From: Annulohypoxylon bovei var. microspora
Taxonomy: Eukaryota; Ascomycota; Sordariomycetes; Xylariales; Hypoxylaceae
Assembly: GCA_022836615.1 (NCBI GenBank)
Contig: MU405256.1
Span: 124,001-188,000 of the forward strand
Reading direction: 5' to 3'
Length of the DNA stretch: 64,000 nucleotides
A program made the translations under genes and the position numbers. Below, in pieces: positions 22,628 through 33,089 of this stretch; positions within the stretch are counted from its first letter, which is position 1, and each line of letters begins with the position of its first letter. The notes beneath the pieces were generated by a model, which made no database searches, was not told where the DNA came from, and saw nothing but the letters and a program-made list of their open reading frames with translations.

Positions 22628-23220
22628 TTACAAATTGGAAACTTTGTTCAGAGAGTGGAAGGAAGTCGTACCGAATGATGATCAGGAATACCATTGGCGT
22701 TTAAGGGTGGTAGCTGAAAACTACGGGTAGCACCAAATAATGGTGGAAATCGCATGCTGTACTCTACGATAGATCGGAAGGTCTCAAACACAGCACCACA
22801 TGAGTCCTGAAAGCATTAAAGGCTCATTATAACTAGTCCCTTACATAAAAGTAGATGCAATTGATCTATGAAGTGTCGTTGAAATTATCTTGATAATGTA
22901 CTAAGGTGTCTAGTAGAATAAGTGAATAAGCGGGACTCAGCTGACTACAGCTGGGTAATAGTTGCTTAATGGTTGGTTGATGTTCCAAGGTTGTCACTGC
23001 CCAGGTGTTGCTTATGACGCTTATCGGACACATCCAACAAATTGCGACCCGCCAAACTGGAAAACTACCCCATTGGAAATTTTCCCACTGCTTCCGAATC
23101 GGACACCCGACTCTTTTCAAGGATCCCTTCACCGGCGCGCAACTTTCAACAACAACGTTATTTACCTTACAAACTTTCCTACCTTTTCGTTGTTGTTTGA
23201 TATCCCGGTGACAGTTCAAG
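22628..23220. other. Intergenic, SMB1 to MPC1
   Basis: 593 bases holding the SMB1 3' flank and the MPC1 promoter. The minus-strand open frame across it has no recognisable product. Confidence 0.5.
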
Positions 23221-24062
23221 ATGGCGGCCTTTTTCAAAGCAGTCAATGCCAAGATTCGGTCTAATCCGACCATGAGCTACTTCTGCTCAACACGTACGTG
23301 ACTCTCGATATCCCTTCCGGACTTTACCCTGTAATGTCCGACGCTATTCACGATGGAATAAAATTCTCGTCGCTATGAGATATGGTAGTTTCTCTGGATA
23401 GCGCATGATACTGGGTCGTCGGTGGGTGGCTCGTGGACTCGTTTGGAAGCATTGTAGAGCAATGTCCCGAACTTCCACGCCGCTGTCTTCTGGCGCAATA
23501 TGGGAATATGGGGGATGTCGCTTACTCGATGCGCCACCGCTTCTATATTGGAAACTGCCTGCTAACATGGCTGGTTCATAGACTTTTGGGGGCCTGCGTC
23601 GAACTTCGGTATTCCAGTTGCCGCCGTGATGGACGCACAAAAATCACCTGAGCTGTAAGTTGCCCGTCTACCTACATCTCGTCATGACGGGGTATCTCGG
23701 AGAGCTTGGGGTGCTTTGCAGGTTGGCAAAGAATGCCATTGTCTTCCACCATTTTCTTGTCTTAGATAAGTTCGAAAGCTGAACAGCCCTCCAACTATAG
23801 GATTTCCGGTCAAATGACCTTCGCCCTCACAATTTACTCAGCCACCTTTATGCGATACGCCCTCGCCGTGACACCTAAGAACTACCTCCTCTTCCTATGC
23901 CACTTCATCAACGAAGGTTCGCAAATAACGCAAGGATACCGATATCTCCAATGGCACAACTGGGGTGGAAAAGAGAAGGCCGGTCTCCAAGGCGCTGTCG
24001 AGGGAGCAAAAGAGAAGGCTGCCGCAGCCGGCGACAAGATCAAAGAGGCTGTCTCGAAATAG
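23221..24062 (+). CDS. MPC1: Mitochondrial pyruvate carrier subunit 1
   Basis: Inner mitochondrial membrane protein that forms, with an Mpc2/3 partner, the pyruvate importer. Exons 23221-23293, 23582-23654 and 23801-24062 give 135 residues; introns are 288 nt (long for this genome) and 146 nt. Diagnostic sequence: STHFWGPASNFGIPVAAVMD across the first junction, then SGQMTFALTIYSATFMRYAL and FLCHFINEGSQITQGYRYL. The core ends near residue 105. A Lys/Glu/Ala-rich tail of ~30 residues follows (GGKEKAGLQGAVEGAKEKAA and on), which looks like an amphipathic LEA-type helix. Pyruvate carboxylase is the next gene downstream on the same strand. Confidence 0.95.
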
Positions 24063-27000
24063 ATATATAAAAAAAACTCGGGGCGTTCATTGGCGACATA
24101 ATGCATTCGACTAGAGAGGCCGCAAGTCCGCGTATAGAGTGATCTCAACTCTTCGACAGAGGGATTGAGGGGAGATTTTGGATAGGATCATGCTTAAATG
24201 AGAGAAGGAGTGTCATGACTTTGTACTTCTATTTGCATCAAAAGGACCATAAAGTCATTTCTGCGGTAACCCCTTTGATTTAGAAATTAGAATTGAAATT
24301 CTGATTCCAATCACGCCAGCTTGTCAGTATGTTAGCCAATCTTTCTCACTTGAAACATTCAGCCATTTGATCATGGTGATCTCGATGCCTTGCGTGTCGC
24401 AGTTGTCGAAAATTATTGAGTGCCGAGTTGTTGAACTCGTGTAGTTACGCAAAACGAACGGCCAGCGGATATGAATAAAACACAAGTATGACAAGCCAAG
24501 ATATTCGGAATCATCGACGTGGCCGCTGCCAGGTCTAATATTGTCTATATTTATCTAATTCTCAAAACATATCCACCCAAGGAGCGAGCCCCATCAAGGT
24601 GAAGCCGAAGGAGTTTCTACAACATATGAAAGGTTCAAGCGGTGTTCAAAGCTCATTTCCAATTCTGGAAAGTATAGCAATGAAATGCCTATATCTAGCA
24701 TTTAAGGTAGTATCGCCGATAGGTGCATTAAATCAACAGGCTCGAGAGCTTATTGAGTGGACAAGCTACACACGACGAATTAGGGACTTCAAACAGACCA
24801 TGCTTGTCTTACCTTGACTACCTGAACCAGTCCTATCGACGTAACGGAAACCCCCACGCTTAAAAAACAGAGGGAACCTAGTCCATGGCAGTTGGTCACA
24901 TGCCCTCCCTGACGACGCGTCTCGTAAATCCTAGCTTGGCCATGTACTGTACATACTTTCGTATAACCGCCCCCTCAGAGAACTGAAGGTTTGGAAAATG
25001 CATTAGCCCTCAGCACCATCACATCAAGCCAGTGTGCTAATCTCCGCTCGCAGTAAGAGGGATTCCTCTTACACGAACTAGGTGGAGTGGAACGTATCCG
25101 TGGTACCGGTTGTACTTTCCCGTTGCAAAAGAATGATGCGAGAAATAAGTAATATTGAGAGGCGTTCATAGTCCGTCCAAGATCCTACCTATTTAACAAT
25201 GTGTGGGGTTAACCAATAAAGTGTCAGACCAACCACAACTCACGGCTGTCTACCTATATTACTAGGCATCTAGTACTACACGTTTGCAATCTAGGCTGTT
25301 CTAAATTCTAATGTTTCGGACCAGATCATAGATCAGATAAATCCTTCAGCCTTACTATATATACTGCACCTAGTTAAGTTAACTGAAGTCGAAGTGTAAA
25401 AGAAATTAAAGAGACTAAAGAAAGTTGTCGCTTAACCTTACAAATATTAAGGTTGTCGTAGAAAAATAGATAGTCCCACGACAACTACTGTATCCCCCTC
25501 TATTCTGGGCTAGAAAAATCAATAGCTAGGTGCGGATACAGTAAGAGGTATGATACCTATAGCAAAGGCGGGCGGATGCATAGAATCCATACCAAGCAGC
25601 TTGGCGACAAGGCATAGGAAGAAAAAGCCTCTTTGTCTTGCTGGTGATCGACGGTGCAGTTGTGACTTTAGTCGTCTCGCCAAGCGACTGGCGAATAATT
25701 AATAGCGCAATCTAGATAAGCTGTCAGATGAAGGCATCGCTAGTACCGCATCCGCAGCGTTGGCGCACTCTGTGACGACACTAGGCCAGCTGCGCAACCC
25801 TGTCTCTCGCATTAAGAGCATCTCTATTGCATCTCGGGTCGGGGTGTGAGCCGGGGCGGTGGGAGTCTAATGGTAATAAATTGCATTAGTCATGCGTATT
25901 ATATCGTATTATATAACGTGTATGAGTCTGATCTCATCTAAAATGAAACGAAACAGAACAAGTTACGACAAGTCAGGAAGGGAAAACAAGCCAAGATATC
26001 TGTGCCTCCATCCTATTTATCGATGATACTTACAACCTACCGAAAGCTCTTCACCGCCGTCCCCCTCCGGAGTATCTTAGATATTCGAGCTTGGCTGGTA
26101 CAGCCAAGTATGTTGGTGGCATGGATAGGAGGGTGATGGTGCATGTAGACGAATTTCACGCCCCCTCTCCCCCCAAGAACCCCTATCAGAACTATACGAT
26201 CCTTTACCAACTATGTTATACTAAGTACTGTAGCATTATACCTAGGGTGATGTAATTGTGTAAATCACCCTGTCAGCAGATTACCGAAATAGGTAAACTG
26301 TCCCTCAAGAGCCGGCCACCAACCACATGTTAATGTCTCTTCCATGTGTTCGGCCATGATGCATACATACCTCATCAGGTGCCCTTCGCTTGTTCGCTTG
26401 TCCGCTCACACGCTAAAGTCCGATAATAGCTGCATAGACTTAGTACTACATAAGTAAAGAGAGGGGAGGGAAAAATAACAACAAAAAGGAGTCATAATCG
26501 AAACGAGCTATTCAAGGAAAAGACGTAGTCTATAGTAATTGCCCCTCAATAGGTATCCGAATTCGGTAATAAGGCTTCTTCTTAGACTCATAATCATTGG
26601 TGAGTTAGAAAGCAACTGTTTTATCCGGCTCTTCTCATTGGTCAATCTATAAAAAAATTAACATGACAAGGGACCTCCGTATACTCTTAGCCCGGCACTG
26701 TGTCTCAGAGGTTAAGCTTGCTTAATTTGTTTGACCTGAAGAATTAGGACCCTCTAGTTCCCTCCTTCCCTGTGATGGTGTAACTCTATTTTGCAGGCGA
26801 AGTAAGGAATGAGCCGCGGAAGCAGCACGCTCAATTAACAAGGGATGTTGCATTTTGTTGCAGTTTATTGCAGCAGTTAATAGCTCAGAGCTCGTGCTTG
26901 AGGTGTATTTTCCTGCAGCCACGGGTCCGTACCTCCCACCTTCGACCCCGCCAAACCCCGCTATGCATCGTCCTCCCTTGTCATCCTAACCATCCTAACC

Positions 27001-28391
27001 TCCAAGCTACCTATAACTTACCATTATGTTGTATACACCCTGAATTATATAGAGTCTGGAAACGAATAGATCTTCTCGGGTTATGGATCCCGAGCATAGT
27101 CCAGATTGGCCGTCAACTCAAGGGTCTTTCGCCTACCTAGCAGTCAGCAAGGAACCCAAGAAACCCGGTCTTTTCTACTCAGGGCTAAGGCTGTCAAATT
27201 CTGCCGCTACAAAGCGCAACCCCATGGATGACATACCTTGCCTTACCTCTCTGCCTCTCTCATGAACTACTACCGCCATAGAATCATCATGGATGGGTGC
27301 TAGTAGGTACATGGGGCATATACTATACAGAGGTCAAGCTCGGAGCTTAGTGAGCCCCTGTCTGCGCTACTAGGAGTGATAGTTATAGCGAGCACCTATA
27401 GTTGTCCCATCCAGTCGATTCGGACTGGATACTTAGACTTGGTAGGGTACCTGTAGGCTGTAGGTAAAGAAATAACGACCAAGATAATTACCTATTCAGT
27501 GGCACCTTGTCGGCATCTTCTCATACTTGGCAGGGGGTGAGACAAGAGGCTGATCATCCTTTCGAACCACCTTTTACTTATTACCTAGGTGGGAAAGGGA
27601 CGAGTAAGAAGAAAGAGAATAATCCCCTCAAAACGTCCATCCCGCTTGCCCGTCTCCGAAGTATGGTCTACCTGGTAGGTATCCAGACTTCCAGCCTCCA
27701 CCATCCACCATCCACCTTAGGTAGGCACCATCCACCATACCTTCTGTACTATCCGTACTAGACTATATTGAGGGTAGTGTATTGTATACAAAGGAGGACG
27801 AGCTCGCGCTACCTGCATCAACCTTCTTGGCCCGCAAAGTGGGAAATAGGAAAAAAGTTTAAGAAGCCCTCAATCTCCTCTCCCGAGTCATTAGTTCTCA
27901 TACTTTCTCCCCTCTCCATTTTTTGGCGGCATATGCGTAACATTACCTGGCCGAGACAAAGGCAGCATACATATACCTAACCTACTTGTCTTTTCCAACT
28001 TTGTTCTACATATAACCTATAGCTATATACCTAGGCCTACGTATACCTATCTACACATCCAATTCCGCATTGGTTTCCTATTATTGAAACCTACGGTGCT
28101 TCCTATCACAAGCACCCCGCTTTCTTAGAGCTACCTACCTAGGTAGCTTAACCTATCGAGCTCTTTCATACGTCAGCGCGGGCGAAGGAGAGTGAGAATC
28201 GAGCTTAGCAGCACGAGCTCTTAAGGACCCTCGGTTGAGAGCGCCACCCCACCAAACTAGTCACGACGTCAAGCTCAACAAACATCCCCCTCCCCTCCTT
28301 ACGTCACACCACCGAGCTTCCTTTCAGCTTTCTTGCGACTCTTAATTCCCCCTGAAGGCAGTCCGGAACTGCTGCTTCTTTTGAAGTCAAG
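24063..28391. other. Gene-free stretch, 4.3 kb
   Basis: No gene, tRNA or repeat family was recognised. It is mostly AT-rich with a more GC-rich patch around 25600-25860. A nested inverted repeat lies at 25422-25486. The last ~900 bases (27500-28391) are pyrimidine-rich and contain CTACCTAGGTAG (28135-28146); these probably hold the pyruvate carboxylase promoter and leader. Open frames here are short and show no family motif. Confidence 0.5.
25422..25486. repeat. Nested inverted repeats in the gene-free stretch
   Basis: AACCTTA (25434-25440) pairs with TAAGGTT (25448-25454) around a 7-base loop. GTTGTCGT (25452-25459) pairs with ACGACAAC (25478-25485). AGTTGTCG at 25423-25430 repeats the second stem's left arm. 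It could be a hairpin RNA, a terminator-like fold or a relic of a small element. Confidence 0.5.
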
Positions 28392-31300
28392 ATGTCGACC
28401 GATATGGATTTTCAAGACATTCAGGAGCTGGAGGCTTCCCGAAAAGCCGCCGGTGCTGCTGCTACCACTAGCAGCGACAACGAAGATGTCTTCGAAGAGG
28501 ACGTCGCCCCGAGGGAAGCTAAGACGGCGCATCACATTCGCGCTAACAGTTCTATTATGCATTTGAAGAAACTCCTTGGTGAGTTGTACCATATGTCTCA
28601 CAATTCCCGCTAGCCCTGATCTATCTTCTTGTCTCTCATCAAGTTTGCTAACTATTCAATTCCGGTATACAGTGGCCAACAGAGGAGAAATCCGTAAGTC
28701 AAGACTTCATCACATGTAAATGAGACCTTTTTGCTAACACACGACAGCTATTCGTGTATGGTTATTCCCTAATGCAATATCAATGCAACAATATGTCTTG
28801 GGAGTTACTTGCAACTAATAATAAATTTCGGAGTATTAGATTTTTAGAACTGTATGTTAAGCCCCCAACATATCTCAGCCTATGCCGCAAGGATTCTCCG
28901 CAGGGGTTTTCAGAAAACTAATTCAGCAATCAGGCTCACGAATTGTCACTGCACACCGTTGCAGTTTTCAGGTTAGTAGAGTGTAGAGTAAGAATAGTGT
29001 TGCGATTCACTTTAAGCTAATTCGTGTAGTTATGAGGACCGACTTAGCATGCATCGGCAGAGTACGCAAATATCCAGCTATTATAACGAGTGAATAACGC
29101 AATGCTAACATGCTTACAGAGGCCGATGAAGCCTACGTCATTGGTAAACGAGGCCAATATACCCCAGTTGGTGCTTACCTTGCCGGCGACGAGATTATCA
29201 AAATTGCTTTGGAACATGGTGTTCAGATGATTCATCCTGGTAATAATTCCATTTTCACTTTTACACATATTGACAGCCGGTCAGTTTTTCTAACCGAATA
29301 TTACAGGATACGGATTTCTATCAGAAAATGCCGAGTTTGCGCGAAACGTCGAAAAGGCTGGTCTCATTGTAAGTTGCCGCGTAACCACTATCTATGCTCT
29401 CGCCTACAGTTCGGACTAACGTACCGGCTCATGTAGTTTGTTGGCCCTTCTCCCCACGTTATCGACTCCCTTGGTGACAAAGTCTCTGCTCGAAGACTTG
29501 CTATTGCCGCGAAAGTTCCCGTCGTACCCGGAACCGAAGGCGCGGTCGCTTCATTCGAAGAGGTTAAGGAGTTTACTGACGAATATGGATTCCCTATCAT
29601 TATCAAAGCCGCCTTTGGTGGTGGTGGCCGAGGTATGAGAGTGGTACGCGAGCAAGCTAGTTTGAAAGAGTCCTTTGACCGAGCCACCTCCGAGGCCAAG
29701 ACGGCTTTCGGTAATGGCACGGTATTTGTCGAGCGCTTCTTAGACAAGCCTAAGCATATCGAGGTTCAGCTTCTCGGAGACAACCACGGTAACATCGTAC
29801 ATCTGTACGAACGTGACTGCTCGGTCCAGCGGAGGCATCAAAAGGTGGTTGAAATCGCACCGGCCAAGGATCTTCCTGCCGAGACCCGAGACAACATTTT
29901 GGCCGACGCTGTAAAGCTGGCCAAATCCGTAAACTACCGAAATGCGGGTACTGCTGAGTTCTTAGTCGACCAGCAAAACCGTTATTACTTCATCGAGATC
30001 AACCCCCGTATCCAGGTCGAACATACCATTACCGAGGAAATCACGGGTATTGATATTGTTGCTGCCCAGATCCAAATTGCCGCGGGTGCTTCGCTACAGC
30101 AGCTCGGGTTAACTCAAGACCGAATCTCTACGAGAGGTTTCGCCATCCAATGCCGAATCACCACTGAGGACCCGTCTAAGCAATTCCAACCCGACACTGG
30201 CAAGATCGAGGTGTATAGATCCGCTGGTGGCAATGGAGTGCGTCTCGATGGTGGTAACGGATTCGCTGGTGCGGTTATCACACCATACTATGACTCCATG
30301 TTGGTTAAATGTACGTGCCACGGCTCCACCTACGAGATCGCGCGCCGAAAGATCCTTCGATCTCTCATCGAGTTCCGTATCCGTGGCGTGAAGACGAACA
30401 TTCCCTTCCTTGCCTCGTTGTTGACCCACCCGACCTTCATTGACGGTAACTGCTGGACTACATTCATCGACGACACCCCTCAGCTGTTCGACCTTATCGG
30501 CAGCCAGAACCGTGCGCAGAAGCTGTTAGCTTACCTTGGCGACATTGCCGTCAACGGAAGCAGCATCAAGGGTCAGATCGGCGAGCCCAAGTTCAGGGGC
30601 GACATTATCCTTCCCGAGCTCTTCAACGCCGATGGCTCGAAACTTGATGTTACCGAGCCCTCCACGAAGGGATGGAGACAGGTCCTTCTCAAAGAAGGTC
30701 CGAAGGGATTCGCCAAGGCCGTTCGCCAAAACAAGGGCTGCCTGCTGATGGACACTACCTGGCGTGATGCCCACCAATCTTTGCTGGCCACCCGTGTAAG
30801 GACAATTGATCTCCTTGGGATTGCGAAGGAGACGAGCCATGCCCTATCCAACCTATACAGTTTGGAATGCTGGGGAGGTGCTACTTTCGATGTCGCCATG
30901 CGCTTCCTCTACGAAGATCCATGGGACCGTCTTCGCAAGATGCGTAAGGCCGTCCCAAATATTCCCTTCCAGATGCTTCTGCGTGGAGCAAACGGTGTGG
31001 CTTACGCTTCGCTCCCCGACAATGCTATTTTCCACTTCGTAGAGCAAGCGAAGAAGATCGGTGTCGATATCTTCCGAGTGTTTGATGCCTTGAACGACAT
31101 CAACCAGCTCGAAGTCGGCATCAAAGCTGTGCAGAAAGCTGGTGGTGTAGCTGAAGGAACCGTTTGCTACAGCGGAGATTTCCTAGTACGTACTTTCTAA
31201 GTGATTGTTTTCCCATATACCCCTTTCTATCACCTGGGCCCACATGCTCTTAATAATGCCCATTTGCTTCATAGCAGCAAATAATTTACTAACTATAAAC

Positions 31301-32756
31301 AGAACCCCAAGAAGAAGTACAACCTTGAGTACTACATTGACCTGGTCGACAAGTTAGTAGCACTAGATATTGATGTTCTTGGTATCAAGGATATGGCTGG
31401 TGTGTTGAAGCCCCGTGCTGCCACCCTCCTGATCGGCTCTATCCGGAAGAAGTATCCCGATCTTCCAATCCATGTCCACACTCACGACTCTGCTGGTACT
31501 GGTGTTGCTTCCATGGTTGCTTGTGCTCAGGCAGGCGCGGATGCTGTTGATGCTGCCACAGACAGTCTCTCTGGCATGACATCCCAACCTAGCATCAACG
31601 CCATTATCGCATCACTCGAGGGCAGTGAGCATGATCCCGGTCTAAACCCCGCCCACGTCCGTGCCCTCGACAGCTACTGGTCGCAACTTCGCCTCCTGTA
31701 CTCACCTTTTGAGGCCCACCTTATTGGACCTGATCCCGAGGTTTACGAACACGAGATTCCTGGTGGTCAGCTCACCAACATGATGTTCCAAGCCGCCCAG
31801 CTTGGTCTCGGCTCTCAATGGGCCGAAACTAAGAAGGCTTACGAGCATGCCAATTACCTTCTTGGAGACATTGTCAAGGTTACGCCAACTTCCAAGGTGG
31901 TTGGTGATTTGGCGCAGTTCATGGTCTCGAACAAACTTTCACCTCAGGATGTTGTCGACCGCGCTGCCGAGCTCGACTTCCCCGGCTCGGTCCTCGAATT
32001 CCTTGAAGGTATGATGGGTCAGCCCTACGGCGGATTCCCCGAGCCTCTGCGCTCGAGAGCTCTTAGGGACCGTCGCAAGTTCGACAAGCGACCCGGTCTT
32101 TACCTCGATCCCGTCGACTTCAAGAAGACGCGTTCCGAGCTTGTCCAAAAATGGGGACAGGTTAGCGAGGCAGACATTGCGTCCTTCCTCATGTATCCCA
32201 AGGTCTTCGACGACTACAAGAAATTCGTGCAGAAGTTCGGTGACCTTTCCGTCTTGCCTACCAAGTACTTCCTTTCTGCGCCGCATATCGGCGAAGAATT
32301 CCACGTGGAGCTAGAGAAGGGCAAGGTTCTGATCCTCAAGTTGCTAGCTGTTGGTCCTCTATCCGAGAATACCGGCCAGCGAGAGGTGTTTTACGAGATG
32401 AACGGCGAAGTTCGTCAAGTTACCGTCGATGACAAGAAGGCTAGCGTTGAGAACGTCAGCCGACCCAAGGCCGACCTTGGCGACTCTAGCCAGGTTGGCG
32501 CGCCGATGGCTGGTGTCTTGGTCGAGTTGAGGGTCCACGAAGGATCCGAGGTCAAGAAGGGAGACCCTCTCGCTGTGCTCAGCGCCATGAAGATGGTAAG
32601 AATGCTTACTTATTACTCACATGAATTTTCAGCTAACCCTCGTAATAGGAAATGGTCATCTCAGCTCCGCACAACGGTAAGGTAACAAGTCTCCAGGTCA
32701 AAGAGGGTGATTCGGTCGACGGATCGGACTTGGTGTGCAAAATTGCAAAGCCTTAA
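28392..32756 (+). CDS. PYC: Pyruvate carboxylase
   Basis: Biotin-dependent, ATP-driven carboxylation of pyruvate to oxaloacetate (anaplerosis, gluconeogenesis; cytosolic in most fungi). Eleven exons sum to 1,209 residues: 28392-28578, 28673-28693, 28748-28755, 28840-28851, 28934-28971, 29030-29061, 29120-29239, 29307-29368, 29437-31185, 31303-32595, 32649-32756. Biotin carboxylase/ATP-grasp: KLLVANRGEIPIRIFRTAHE, IHPGYGFLSENAEFA, the Gly-rich KAAFGGGGRGMRVV, EINPRIQVEHTITEE. Carboxyltransferase: LLMDTTWRDAHQSLLATRVR, LECWGGATFDVAMRF, and metal-binding HVHTHD. Biotin carrier: VLSAMKM|EMVISAPHNG, with the biotinylated Lys at about 1173. No mitochondrial presequence is evident; the N-terminal ~50 residues are acidic and low-complexity, slightly longer than usual. 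Seven of the ten introns interrupt the first ~180 codons. Confidence 0.97.
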
Positions 32757-33089
32757 TCAAGTACAGTTAATTTGCTAAACAGGATGGCCCATGGGAATTC
32801 AAGAGCGGAGTAACGGTATTGGTTACTAACGAGGTTTGGGTCGGTGTGTTCAAGGGACGGGAGATTAGAATATTCGGATTGGAGCGGAATTCTCTCAATG
32901 CGTATGCGGCTTTGCTTTACTCCTGAATATTCGCTCAAAATAGTACAAACTACCTAAATACCTAGTCTTTATTTCTACGAATATTTCTATCAATTCATAT
33001 CTTACTCTCTCGCTCGAGCGTAATGTGCAATCTGTCTTGCTACGAATGATCTTGGCTTATCTTGGAAATTCCGATCGCTACCTAACCTA
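32757..33089. other. Intergenic between convergent genes
   Basis: 333 bases between the stop codons of pyruvate carboxylase (plus) and the GH127 gene (minus). Only 3' flanking sequence was seen. Confidence 0.5.
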
